Part shown: positions 11,895-25,598 of the stretch, piece after piece | Position numbering within the stretch: the stretch's first letter is position 1 | Layout: each line of letters begins with the position of its first letter | DNA from: Xylogone sp. PMI_703 | Lineage: Eukaryota; Ascomycota; Leotiomycetes | DNA: 64,000 nt | Assembly (NCBI GenBank): GCA_021399445.1 | Contig: JAJTUQ010000004.1 | Coordinates: forward strand, 3,100,001-3,164,000 | Direction: 5' to 3' | Made by a program: the position numbers and the translations under genes | Notes under the pieces: model-generated | The model's database searches: none | Told to the model about the DNA's origin: nothing | The model's input: only the letters and a program-made list of their open reading frames with translations

Positions 11895-13581
11895 CTATCT
11901 CAATTTACCCTCAACCTCCACCGCCCACCACTCCGGGAAATCCACCACCTTCTTCCCCTTCCTGGCCTCCTCGGCACAGAACACCATGGCATGGCTCCGA
12001 ATCACCTCTTCCAAACTACATCCCAAAAACGTCTTCTGCGCTTCCGCAACCGCCATATTGCCATTCTTCACCCTATCAATCGCCAGGATGAACTGCCTCG
12101 CCAATCCAGCGTCCCCACCTCCGTGGCCTCCACCCGCAATATGCGGTTTGTACACCTTGGTCGTTGCGGATCCGAAGTCCTCGACGGTGATGGTCGAACT
12201 ATCGGCGTAAATCTCGCCGTCGGAGCCGTAGATGTGGGTGTATCGTTCGCAGATCTTGGTGGTGTGGGCGACCATGTGGAAGACGGCCGTTTTGGCAGCG
12301 CGGTTGCGGAGAGCGAGTTCTTTGTCTTGGGCGTCGGCTGGTAGAGGGTCGTTCTCCCAGGTCATGGTGACGACCTGCTCGTCGCAGACGTCGTTGTCGG
12401 ATTCCCAGACGCAGCGGCCGAACCAGTTCCTGGACTCGATATCTTGGGGAGGCGTGGTGTTTGCGTCGTAGTCTTCGGCGAGTTTGGAGAGGACGGTTGA
12501 TTCGCCTGTTCCTTTGGCTACACAGTCTTCTATTTCTGGGACGACGATGTGGATAGGCCAGTGTGTGTTTCCAGATTGAAGGCCTTTGAATTGTGGGCCG
12601 ATGTATATCTTCTTTGCTGAGTACTTACAGCTGGATTCTATAGGACAGGAGAGACAGTTCGTAGCAGAGCCAGCGGCTGTGGGTTTGCGGACCTTGGTGA
12701 AGTATTGAAGAGCCCCGGTTGAAGTTACGGATTTGGGAATATGCGCTGGTGTAGAAACTTGGGGTGGTGGGGAGCAAAGGAGCCATAGTAAAAAGTCGAT
12801 ATCATGACAAGATTTGGTGAGAAGGGAGGGTGCAGTAGTCTTTTCTTTACGCCAGTTGCCTCTTGGGATATAGTTAGTATAGGCAATGCCTTGTGATAAG
12901 GGAAAAGGAGGAGCACTAAATATACCTCACGTAGCTATGTGTAAAATGCCACCATCCCACCGGTTCCGTGTGATTGATGGACATGATATCTCCAATGACT
13001 CTATCCTCCAACAACAGCTTCCTCAACAGCATATTATGAGGGCTATACCTCAGCACATGACCAATGGAAAAGATCTTAGATGGTGTAGACTTCTCTGGTA
13101 GGTCTGGTAGCAGTGCTCTATATATATCGACGCAGTCACTAAAAGACGTAGCCAGCGGCTTCTCACACATGATATGAAGTCCCAAGGGTGCTAGGTCGAT
13201 AATAACCTCTTTGTGCTGCTCATCGAGTACGCAGATGAAAACGCCATCAGCACCATCAGGAACAGGCTCGCCTCTAGCAGCTCGATCCCTCCGCTCAAGT
13301 TCGTATTTGACATAATCTTTCCAGTGAGCGAACTCTTGTCCTTCCGGTGGTCCTGACTTGCCCCAGATGTGCAGCTCTCCCATACGCTTGCGCTTGTACT
13401 CGATGGGTTCTACCACGGCAACTACAATGCCGTTGGATGAGTCTTGCGTAGCTTTTGCATAGGCGAATCCGCGAGAGCCAGCTCCTATGATGAGAAGTCG
13501 AGGTGGGTTGGTTGACATTGGTGGCCGCTCGGGGCCTGGGAGACGGTCATCGTCAGTCTCGTTATCAGCGTGTGGAGCCAT
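11895..13581 (-). CDS. Gfo/Idh/MocA family oxidoreductase
   Basis: An NAD(P)-dependent oxidoreductase of the Gfo/Idh/MocA superfamily, 542 residues. Exon 1 is 12926-13581 and exon 2 is 11895-12861, with a 64-nt intron carrying an ACTAAC branch site. The Rossmann start is RLLIIGAGSRGFAYA. EKPLATS is the usual lysine-containing signature, and GHVLRYSPHNMLLRKLL follows. Across the splice the reading continues HSYVRGNWRKE, then KSCHDIDFLLWLL, a segment typical of the StrI-like branch. A Cys cluster CLSCPIESSCKY lies mid-protein. I chose the ATG at 13581 (MAPHADNE); the frame above it has no ATG. The substrate is unknown; sugars or inositols are usual for the family. Confidence 0.9.
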
Positions 13582-14081
13582 GGTCAAGCGGTCTGGGTAT
13601 CAATTGTCCTATTACGGTTCTATTCTTATTCTAGGATAAGCATCCGGAGAATTTGGAGTTATAACATCAATGAGATATAAAGATCTTGCAATGGTTCTTG
13701 GTGCATGGGTCTAGTATTTATAGATTCATCATCTCCTTAAGACATACACGAAATGGCAGCCTGGTCTGGAGCTGCGGTTGGTTGAGTCTCTCTCAGCCTT
13801 GCGGAAGCAACCCACTATTGATGCGGGGTGAGTTGTTAGGGGAGCTTGCTGCCATGTAACGTTGCCAGCCAATCAGAGAGCTCTGATTTCTACGCAGAAC
13901 TGAGAGAGCCTCAAGAAGTCTCATTTGGATCATCTCCAGAAAAATGGCTGAAACAAGCTGGCAAAGGTATAGTAGAAATGTCCAGATTTCCCCCCTTTTC
14001 CTTCGAAGACCTAACCTCTACCGCAACATATTCCCCCAAAAACCGAAATGGAACTGCAATAGTTCTACTAATTACTGAGAG
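13582..14081. other. spacer, nothing recognised
   Basis: About 500 bases upstream of the oxidoreductase start and downstream of the small gene that follows. Short frames only; probably the oxidoreductase promoter. Confidence 0.4.
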
Positions 14082-14480
14082 CTAGTGTTGGTAGTTAATC
14101 CATGTTGACACTTGCATATACACAACCTATAGTCAAGTCAGACGTGATATTTGTACTTATACCTGAATTCAATAACTCACCTCAAGCCATATCATCTCAC
14201 CGGGAGCTTGCTTGGGTCTTTTATCGAAAATCTCACCATTTAGAACCCAGATTTCTTCACCATAAGTCAGTGGCTTTCGCTCTCCAGACTCATAAACCTC
14301 GATCAACTTTAGGATATTAGCCTTCTGGTTTTGCTGATCTTCCCTTTGAAGATAGGACCTGAGCTCTCTGATCCTCTTTTCAGGGTCATTGACGAATGCT
14401 ATGGGCATGGCCGGTGAAAAGACCGGTCGACCAGGCATTTTTGATGCGTTGATTTGAGAATTTAGAGTAGATGGTGTCAT
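14082..14480 (-). CDS. small hypothetical protein, two-exon model
   Basis: I do not recognise this protein. The main exon (14181-14480) starts MTPSTLNSQINASKMPGRP and is well coding-like. It contains DPEKRIRELRSYLQRED, a charged probable helix, and PLTYGEEIWVLNGEIFD. It ends at a strong GTGAGT donor. The most economical second exon is 14082-14126 (acceptor TATAG), adding about 14 residues before a TAG stop and giving about 114 residues in all. Without splicing, the frame would end three codons into the intron. A TATTAG acceptor just upstream of the ATG leaves open that this is the 3' part of a longer gene that includes the fragment at 14509-14797. Confidence 0.45.
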
Positions 14481-14508
14481 TCCTAATACAAAATTAATAA
14501 AAAACGAT

Positions 14509-14797
14509 TTAGATCAGGAACAGTGATGACGAACAAATAGAATGACTGAGTGAGGCAGTGAATGTCTGGTTAGCTAGGCCTAGCTCAAACGAGGTCCTCT
14601 TGTTTCCCCTGCTGGCCTCAACGAATCTGAAGGAATTCCTTGATGTCTGGGAATATGGTACATTGTGAAATTCAAATTCTATACCTAGAGTTTGGTCAAT
14701 GATATTTATGTTACGGTGTCTCAGATTTTATAACTCGGGGCTACCACTTCTCACCTGGAATCTTCAACTGGATGACGTCCCATGAGGCATGGTCCAT
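14509..14797 (-). CDS. candidate two-exon small ORF, unknown function
   Basis: Two coding-like blocks join cleanly: 14755-14797 (starting MDHASWDVIQLKIP) and 14509-14684, across a 70-nt intron with a GTGAGA donor and CTCTAG acceptor, for 72 residues. The second block begins with IEFEFHNVPYSQ and continues open to a TAA. The frame of the first block stays open upstream to about 14992, so the true start may lie higher. I cannot name the family. It could be an independent small gene, part of a longer gene with the block at 14082-14480, or a decaying copy. Confidence 0.3.
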
Positions 14798-15101
14798 GAT
14801 GAATAGCGTTACATGCTGTAAAATAGTCCATGTCCATGCGAGTCTGCAAATAGAAAGGGACACCCTCCGTCCTAGATAATAAAGATTTGGTAGTAAAGGT
14901 AGAGGAGGAGGTGGCCGGTCCCCCAAAGCAGACTCCTGCGCCTGCTTTGTGCGCCCATGGAGTGCATGCGCAACCTTCACTGACCGGATCAATCCTGCAC
15001 AGTTGTTAGTGACTTACCTGGGTTCTTGTCTCCCAGGTGCTCCATCTGGTAGTGCCAGCTACCTAAGCTTTGGTCCTTATCGTTGTGGGTTTACCTCATC
15101 G

Positions 15102-15267
15102 AGGTTTGGAATAACCGTCATTCCGGGAAAATCATTGTCATCGGGGTTTTCCGCTTCTTAAAAGGTGTGAACTACTCCTCTAATCTTGCCAGCTCATCAG
15201 ACAACATGCTCTTTTGCCTAGAGCTTTTATAATCGAACAGAAGGAGCGTGAGCTTTGCTTCTTCCAT
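15102..15267 (-). pseudogene. coding-like fragment with apparent frame damage
   Basis: From an ATG at 15267 the minus strand reads a convincing start (MEEAKLTLLLFDYK, then SDELARLEE) that meets a TAG. Immediately after, a different frame reads ENPDDNDFPGMTVIPNLDE and ends at a GTAAAC donor-like site. No intron of workable size joins the two, so a lost base plus a stop is the simplest reading. It may be the broken 5' part of the candidate gene just downstream. Family not recognised. Confidence 0.3.
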
Positions 15268-15270
15268 CTT

Positions 15271-15292
15271 CTCTAGTATTGCAATACTAGAG
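15271..15292. repeat. perfect 22-bp palindrome
   Basis: An uninterrupted inverted repeat whose half-site is CTCTAGTATTG followed directly by its complement. It lies 3 bases upstream of the ATG at 15267. It could be a dimeric transcription-factor site or the core of a small element. No function can be assigned from sequence. Confidence 0.85.
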
Positions 15293-15748
15293 TATTGTAG
15301 AAGTGTATTAATATTTGAGAGAAAGATGGTTCATGGTGGTTTGCGAACAGAATTTTTATTTGAACAAAGAAAGATATGAATGAAAAAATATATAGACTCC
15401 TTCAAATGATTCACTCGGAATTACCTTTCAAGGAGATGATTCAATAGAGGGCATTCAACGGCTACATCTGATAATTAAGTGGAAACTAATGAGATTTCAC
15501 TGTTTACCTGAGATAGTGAATGATATTTAGGAGAATGCACTTAGCTAGTAAACCAAGAAGTATGCCACCTACTGCAGTATATAGCAGGCTCGTGGAGGAT
15601 CAGAGAATAACAGATCCTGAGCCTTGGTAGATTAATGAGTGAGTGCGGAAACTGATGTCCCCGTTTCTTTCACCTCCTTAAGGACCGTTATTCTTAGTCG
15701 TTGTATTTGTGTGCTTCTTTCCTAATGACTGGTATACTACTTAGCTGC

Positions 15749-16123
15749 GCCGAGCAATATAGTGAAGATTTCGAATTCTCAGATTCGCAACGTGAAAAGA
15801 GTATTGAAAAGTTTACACCAGTTTAAGCTCAACGCCGAGGAATATAGCGCTGGTTTCCAGTGTTCAGATACGCAACGAAAACTATCTTCTCATTCACCGG
15901 TACTGAGGAGAACCAAACTTAAGAACACCGAGCGATATAGTGCTGGGTGAGAGATTCAGAGACGCAACGGGAAGTAGCATGTTGTATAGTAGGTATGCCG
16001 AGAGATATAGCGCTGGGTTCTGTTATCGAGACATGCAACGAAAGGAATTGGGTTCTGAGGAAGGAGGGTCTAGTTGCACGCCGAGTGAGATAGTGACGAT
16101 TTTTGTGTATTAGATTTGCAACG
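15749..16123. repeat. five diverged copies of a 44-bp repeat
   Basis: Five copies of one 44-bp unit sit at 15749-15792, 15834-15877, 15927-15969 (one base short), 15997-16040 and 16080-16123. The unit starts GCCGAGNNATATAGYG and ends in NCGCAACG or NTGCAACG. Start-to-start distances are 85, 93, 70 and 83 bp. The segments between copies are unrelated or only weakly similar. Copies 1, 2 and 4 read in frame as a peptide like AExYSAGF..SDTQR, but copy 3 has a 1-base loss and copy 5 a stop. The opposite strand is also partly open. Confidence 0.85.
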
Positions 16124-18246
16124 AACTTCTTGGATGAAGCATACAGAGAAGTGACATGAGAGAAGCCTGAGCTGTGTTGGTTGAGATGTACTTAGAATAC
16201 TTACCATTTCATTGGATGTCTATGAGGATTGGAGATACCGTAATGCACGAGAATAAGAAAAAGACGTTGATTGATACGCTCGCATAGTGCACGCATTGGG
16301 CTTGCATAGAAGAAAAAGGGGGTTGAATTCCTCGCTTCGACGAATGGTTGCCAATCCTTCTAGACCACTCTTCTACACTCAGATCATTCAACGCCCGTCG
16401 GTGTTGAGCTTTACGTATATACAATAGCCAGAAAGAGACTGGCCTGAATACCGGTATCTTCTGATCTCGGAGATCTTAGTAGGTGCTGATGTAACCTCCG
16501 ATATCAAAAAGCAAAGCGAGCGTCGCTCTCCGGTACGACAAAGACTTGCGGATTGCCAGATGTGGATTGTAAGCACAAACAGCACAGCGAGTACGGCAAA
16601 TCGTATTCATCCCCAAGGTTTATGCAGATCAGTGCTGAACAAAGAGGAACACACACGACAAGCTGTTCTTTTCTCGGTCGCGCTTTGGCTCGCGGTAGAC
16701 AATGCCACAGCGTGTAAGCTTATTACTGCCCTGGGTAAGCTGAAAACAGCAACCATGTCTACTTCGTGTTCTGGCATCGTATCCTCTTAAAGAGTGTGTA
16801 CCCTGGGTACGTATTTCAGGATGCAGCGTGTGATACACCTAGTTGAAGGTGTTTTGCTGTATGTATATCGATTGCTAACTACAGTAAGGACGGAGGTACT
16901 AGTGATCATCAGGATGCTGTTACTTGTCCCATACAAAACCGGGTATGTGCAACGCTATACGAAAGTACGAACTTGATACTGCAGTCCCATGGTTGCTACT
17001 TGTAAACGTGTAGGAAGGAAGCCTATCGCCAGTACTTGCATGGTTCCACATCTAGCACAGCACCAACACCCCGCGCTTGACAGCCAGATTGATGCCACAT
17101 GAGTTTAGAAGCGCGACCATGACACCATGACCATCATCAGCATGCAGCCCTTTCTGACTTCACTGTGTATGGGCTTGTTTCTGGCGCTGCTGTGCGTACT
17201 TGGGGACATGCAAAGCAGCTGCAAAGCACAACTTCGTTGCCAAATGCTTCGGCCGACCGGGGCAGTCCATGGCCCCAGCAGCGCCCGCAGCTTACCACGC
17301 GACCTCCACATCAGACACCAAGAGAGAATACGAGGAGAGTTAACACGGGGCACCAGGGTCGCCGTTTGGGTCCTGCGGCAGCCCAGCCCAAAGCCCGTAA
17401 AAATAGCAGCTGGCAGGCAGCGGGTCCCCTGACGCGGGCGCCCATTCCAGAAGGAGGGACCCGCTGCCCACAGAGGCTTTGCCGGTCTCGCCAGTGGACT
17501 GCAGCCAGTTACAGCGCAAGATCACAGCCCACCAGCACCCACTGCACCGCTTTTCTTGGGTGGGCAGCAACCCGCGACCGCCCAATCACGGCCCCTGGCG
17601 AACAAACCCTTTTTTCACTGCCCTCTTCCCTTCCCGTCGAACCTTCTGCGCTGCGCTATTACGCTACGGGGGGATTCTGGCTCGTCTGGTGCCTGCAAAC
17701 CGTTGGGACTTGGGCGGCCCTTCCGTACGTGCCTCTTGTCTCGCTCTCTCCCATACGCTCACTGTGTCCTCGCGCACAAGTCGGATCTTATCTCGAAAAT
17801 CCTCCCGTCTTGCTCCTTTCTCTCGTTACCTTTCATCAAAAGTCTGGTCCTTCATTTTTTTCACTCCTTATCCCCATCTTCTCCAATTTTTGGGCGTCGG
17901 TGCTCCCACTCGTTTTCACCACGCTTTTGGTCTGCAGGTTTTAGTTGATCTTATCAGCCATCCGTCGCTGTCGCTATCGCCATTCCCGCTGTTGATCAAG
18001 TGTTCCAGAACAGTCTTGGCCGAGGTCACACCTTTCCATCACTTGTGCGCATCTTTTTTTGGGGCTGCAAACAAAGTCGGCTTCATCCAAACCCAATCTC
18101 ACACTCTCTCATCTCCCCCTGTGTTCTTCATCTCTGCACAATTTATTGCGGCGCGATATCAACATATCCTCCATTCGGGCACGACTTCGCTCTCCTTCTC
18201 ATCCGGCCGCTAGGCCACGATTCTACTCTACAGATTCATCGCTAAG
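16124..18246. other. long non-coding upstream region of the CSC1-like gene
   Basis: About 2.1 kb with no supported gene. The last 650 bases (from about 17590) are pyrimidine-rich on the plus strand and most likely hold the promoter and 5' leader of the channel gene. The open frames found here have no ATG start and overlap each other in different frames. Confidence 0.45.
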
Positions 18247-21200
18247 ATGGCCAGTCTAGGCGATATGGCCGGGTCCCTGGTGACGAGGACGGTCGACCTT
18301 CTACAGACTCTGGCCAAGAGAGACGATGCAGATCCGGCTCCAACAGCTACGGGTGTGCAGGAGTTGTTGGAGTTGTTGAAGGATCCCTTTGGCTCGCAGG
18401 TAATTCGACCCTCTGATGTCATCGAGAAATTATTTTCCCCAATGTGCAATGTTTGCTAACATGTACGAAACCTACAGCTGCAACAAAGAGGTGTGGTGGC
18501 TGGTTTGGCAACCTCCGTTGGCTTCTCTGCTGCCATAGCTATTGGCTTCTCTATCATTCGACCCTATAACTCGATCGTCTACGCACCCAAGCTGAGAATA
18601 GCGGATGAGAAGCACGCCCCTCCTCCCTTGGGCAAGGGCATCTTTGCCTGGATCAAACCAATTATAACGACAAAGGAACAGGACTTGGTGGACCTCATTG
18701 GATTGGATGCTACCCTCTTCCTGCGATTCACGCGGATGTGTCGAAATATCTTCTTGGTCAGCGCAATCATTGGGTGCGGCATCTTGATTCCATTGAACCT
18801 CAGCAAAGGCGTACAATGGGCGGACTCAACATTCTTATCACGACTCACACCGGTTAACACCTGGGGCAGTGCGGACTGGGGCATGGTGGTGGTGGCATAT
18901 GTCATCAACATCACGGTTGCGGGATTCTTGTGGTGGAACTATACCAAGGTGTTGCAGCTACGTAGACGTTACTTTAATAGCGCCGAATATCAGGCTAGTT
19001 TGCATGCCCGAACGCTTATGGTAGGTAGACTCCCTAGGCTCGTTCATAGGAGAAAAGAATAGAAAATCAGTACTAACAAAACCACAGATCAACGACATCC
19101 CAAAGGAATACCGGTCAGACGAGGGCATTGGCAGATTGATAGATATTGTTGAACCAACGGCATCATTTTCCCGTTCCGTAATTGCAAGAAACGTCAAGGA
19201 CTTACCAGACCTCATCGAGCAGCACAACCAGACGGTTCGTCAACTGGAGAAGTATCTGGCAGCTTATCTCAAGGACCCGAACAATCTTCCACCAAAGAGA
19301 CCTGAGTGCAGACCCTCCAAAACGGACCCCTCATATTCCAGCTATGCTAAAGGCCAGAAAGTGGATGCTATTGACTATCTCAGAGGTCGGATACACGAAT
19401 TGGAAACGGAGATCAAGGAAGTGAGATCGTCTATTGACAACCGGAACCCACTTCCCTACGGCTTTGCAAGCTACGACGACATCAAAGAAGCACACAGCAT
19501 TGCCTACAAAGCTCGAAACAAGCATCCCCGAGGCACCACCATAGTACTGGCACCAAAGCCAAACGACATCATCTGGAAGAACATGCCCCTGAGTAAGCAG
19601 CAGAGAAGGTGGCGCCGCATATGGAACAACTTCTGGATCACTATCCTGACAGTGTTGTGGACGGCACCCAATGCCATGATTTCGATCTTTCTGACTAACC
19701 TGGCTAACCTGGGTCATGTATGGAAAGGATTCCAAGACACTCTTGAAGCCAATAAGACGTTCTGGTCCATCGTGCAGGGTGTTGCTTCACCAGCCATTAC
19801 CTCTTTAATCTACGTCGTCCTCCCGATTCTCTTTAGACGGCTTTCCGTTAGAGCAGGAGATCGAACGAAGACTGCACGAGAGCGTCATGTTACTGCGAAG
19901 CTCTACTTCTTCTTCGTCGTGAATTACCTCATCGTCTTCTCAGTGTTTAGTACAGTCTTCAGTTTCGTCTCGACTATCATTTCGAACGCGGTTAATGGGA
20001 AGGACGCCTGGGAGCAAATCAAGAGTATCAACTGGGGACAGTCGCTTTTTATTGCGCTATGTGATCTCTCGCCCTTCTGGATTACTTGGCTGCTTCAGCG
20101 CAACCTCGGTGCAGCGATCGATCTCGCTCAGCTGTGGACGTTAGTCTGGGGATTCTGCCGTCGAAAGTTCTCTAGCCCTACGCCCCGAGAGATGATCGAG
20201 TTGACGGCACCACCTGCGTTCGACTACAGCTCCTACTACAACTACTTCTTGTTCTACACCACCGTTACTCTGTGCTTTGCAACCCTCCAACCACTGGTCA
20301 TCCCCTCTGCAGCTCTGTACTTTGTTGTCGACGTCTACCTCAAAAAATACCTCCTCCTATATATCTTTATCACCAAAACAGAATCAGGTGGCATGTTCTG
20401 GCGCCTCCTCTTCAACCGCATGATTTTCGCGCTCCTTCTCTCCAATCTGGTCGTCTTTCTCGGTACCTGGGTCCGCGGTGAAGGTAACCACGTCCAAGCT
20501 TACACCGTAATTCCTCTGTTCTTTTTGCAAATAGGGTTCAAAATATACTGCGCCAGAACCTTTGACCACAAGATCTTTTACTACGATGTCCGAAACATGT
20601 TGAAGGATCCAGAAACCAGTCGCGCAAAGCTTTTTGGTACCAAGGGTGACAGACTTGCCATGCGATTCGGCCATCCTGCGCTCTACAAGCCTCTCATTAC
20701 ACCCATGGTCCACGCTAAGGCTCAAAATATTCTTGCTTCGGTTTACGGTGGTAGACTCACGGATTCTAATGGTCCAGGCGCTGTTGACTCTGTATCTGGA
20801 TATTCAGATATGTATGCCCTGGATGCGATGCAACCGGGGAAGACTCCCGGCAAGTCAGCTCAATCAAATAACCTTGCCGGATTTGAGATTGTGCCAGAAA
20901 ATCGACTAGACTTCTCATATTTCAAGACAAGGGGTGATCAATTCGAAGGCGATGAGCATGGTGGTGGAGGGCAACTCTGGGGTAAGGCGGGAGACATTGT
21001 TCGGCCGGATACTCCTGGAACTGCCACTTTATATGGAAGTGAAGGTTCAAGGCCAGGCACCCCGGTCTTTACCCAACCTCCCAAGATACCAGAAGGGTTT
21101 GAGCCGGTTAGTATGAGCGGCGGTAGTCCATACCAGCACCCACAGCAGGGCCATGCATTATATGGCCTCCGGAATGAATCCGAGACCAACCTTGTCCACA

Positions 21201-21418
21201 GTGCAGCGGACATGCCCATCTCCACCTCCCGGTCCACGACTCCAAACCCGGGGCAGCAAGCAGGCAGGAGAGACAACAGTCTTGACCGACGAGCACCTGG
21301 TTTCCTTGGCGGTGGGCCCCAGGGATATGGTGGACTACCGCAAGCAGAGGTTGACGAAGACCCGATGAGTTATGACTACTTCCGTGGACGACGCAACCCC
21401 AACCCACCCCGATACTAA
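18247..21418 (+). CDS. CSC1/OSCA-like calcium-permeable channel (DUF221, RSN1 family)
   Basis: A large multi-pass protein of the CSC1/OSCA/TMEM63 family, hyperosmolality- or stretch-gated cation channels; fungal members are CSC1, PHM7 and RSN1. Three exons (18247-18399, 18478-19020, 19088-21418) give 1,008 residues. An N-terminal membrane segment begins GVVAGLATSVGFSAAIAIGF. The cytosolic domain after TLMINDIPKEYR contains EQHNQTVRQLEKYL and PHGTT-like RGTTIVLAPKPNDIIW. The 7TM block carries TILTVLWTAPNAMISI, LPILFRRLS and LYFVVDVYLKKYLLLYIF. The last 240 or so residues are a Pro/Gly-rich disordered tail. All junctions are in phase. Which paralogue this is cannot be decided here. Confidence 0.93.
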
Positions 21419-22217
21419 AGCGAAAGGAAACGCAACAATATGTGTATGATAATGACCACCTGTTTTTCTTGTTGTTCGCCTGGCTCTCGAATATGACCAA
21501 GTAGAAAAAAGCTAGACTGTACGTCTTTTGTGTGTGTTTTTTGGGGTAATGGAGAGTTAAATACGTTAGATCTCTTCATGGGATAGAAATGGCTTGCGCC
21601 TGGGGACTTTTTTAGAATATGCATTTACCATAATCTTATATGCACATACTTCTTTTGACTTACCCCTTTCTCCGTCTTCTTCAGTCATGGTTGGTTGGTT
21701 GGTTGTGTTGTTATGTAGGGAAAGCAAAGAAAAGCAGCGCAGGAGCCTATGGGATGTTCTATTGCAATATATTATTGCATATCACTTGCATATCATATGG
21801 TATTTATACTGTAGTTTGAGATTGGGAGTTTTTTGGGTGGGTTGGAAGGAAATTGGTTTCTATCTAAGCCAGCTGGACCTGGGGAAGTCTGCTACTGAAA
21901 TTCCGGTGTGCTGGTGTGTAAATGGGGTAAAACTGTTTTGTAGAAACACGGAAGAGAATAAGGCTCTTTCTGGTATATAGATCACCGCATGGACATAGGA
22001 ATAGCATTTAATACTAAGGGAATTTCATGAATACTTCAGGAGCACGATGATTACTGTATATCGATGTATGTTTTGCGTTTATTCCAAAGTCACTTTTTTT
22101 ATTTCTCGGATACTAACTAATTGAATTTATTTTTGAAGTGAAAACAAAGAAAACAGGCATCATCCGTAATTCTCGTGCCTTCATGATATCCTCATCTCAT
22201 TACCATAAATAACCTTC
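21419..22217. other. 3' spacer between convergent genes
   Basis: About 800 bases between the stops of the channel gene and phosphoglucomutase. It contains a short (GGTT)n tract near 21690. No coding sequence seen. Confidence 0.45.
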
Positions 22218-24438
<2,221 letters not shown>

Positions 24439-25136
24439 TCATCTCCTTGCCTTCTGAAAGATTACTTCCTTATAGTATAACGCTTCTTCAATACTTTCAA
24501 GGATGTCGTCTCTGGCCTTGTGCACTAGCTTCTTCTTTGGCACGGTCTCTAAAACACTGACATCACACCAACGTCTTGCAGCCTCCTTCATTGAACTGAC
24601 ATCTAATATCCGGTAGTGTAGATAATCATCGACTCTCTTCCATGGCCCTCTTCGAAGAAAAGCTTTGTCGTGATGGACAGAGTTCCCCGCTAGCAGGGCG
24701 GTTCTAGGCTGAGGCACATATTTTTGAATATAGGAGAGGAGGTTTGCCGATGCTTCTTCTGCTGATGTTGTCGAAGCAATAACAGCTGCAGTAAGACCAG
24801 ACTCTCCGTGGGTTTTAGTGCACCATTCGTCCTTGTTGACCCATGAGCATCTATCTCCGTACCTTAGAAGCAATGTCCACCAGGGGAAGCAAATACCATC
24901 TTATCCATTCTCTCTTTGGATTGGTGAATCACAGCACCCCATCCTTCTTCGTCAAGGACATTCAAATCACTATCTGTGATTATGCAAAAAACCTCAATTA
25001 TAACATCGTTCTCGACATCAAGTCCAGTCATCTGGTTGAGATAGATTCAGTTCTAGTTCTGATTCTTTCGGTATCTGGGGTATTTTACCTCGCAATCGAT
25101 CCATACCAGTGGACCAGAACTCTTCAATTCTGCCAT
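24439..25136 (-). CDS. REX2: oligoribonuclease (DEDDh 3'-5' exonuclease)
   Basis: An Orn/REXO2-type exonuclease that degrades very short RNA, often in mitochondria in fungi (yeast REX2). Three exons (25089-25136, 24897-25031, 24439-24831) give 191 residues. The first exon is only 16 codons and ends in WIDCE, and exon 2 begins MTGLD, so the splice falls inside the DCEMTGLD motif that carries Asp14 and Glu16. Further active-site segments are NSVHHDKAFL and HKARDDI (the DEDDh His and Asp). CKxx positions and HGESGLT are also typical. It has no long mitochondrial presequence from this start, which would favour a cytosolic form unless an upstream start is used. Confidence 0.93.
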
Positions 25137-25598
25137 TTTCTCTGTATGTACGGAGGTACGTCCTAAGAACCTACAGGATATTTTGTTGCTATCTTGGTCT
25201 GTATTGGGCAAACACAGCAAAATTTTATTGTCATGTGATGTATCATGTTCTAGGTGCCTCGAAGATACTACATAGTCTACTGCGTATTCTACCTATAACC
25301 CCAACGTGACAGGGGGCAGCACACAAACGTATGTGGCGTCATGGAGGCTCACCATGATCACTCCACCATTGAATTCATATCCTAACAGACTTGCAGTGCT
25401 CTCCCTATATGATCGTCATAGGACTATATGAAAATGCAGGTATTGATAACTTTTCTGTATTTTTTTCATGTTTCCAAAAACAAAAATTTTATTACAAGGT
25501 AATGGGTTTAAACAGAATAAACATGACATGGGCACATTACAGACACACTCAGATGATTCAAGTCTGGCCAGCAGCTTGAACCACGGTATCAAAGATGG
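25137..25598. other. spacer, nothing recognised
   Basis: About 460 bases between the oligoribonuclease start and the stop of the next minus-strand gene. Short frames only. Confidence 0.4.

Noticed and set aside
15749..16123. CRISPR-like array
   Set aside because: Repeats are diverged, spacers vary in length and are similar in part, no cas genes exist, and the genome is eukaryotic.
16930..16955. Possible sixth copy of the 44-bp repeat ending in TGCAACG
   Set aside because: Only the last seven bases match; the expected CCGAG...ATATAG part is absent.
17165..18213. Two long overlapping plus-strand open frames (over 240 codons each)
   Set aside because: They start at GTG or TTG rather than ATG, overlap in different frames, and consist of biased residues produced by a C/T-rich leader. 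No family resemblance.
24843..25166. Plus-strand open frame of 107 codons
   Set aside because: Antisense shadow of the oligoribonuclease exons and introns.
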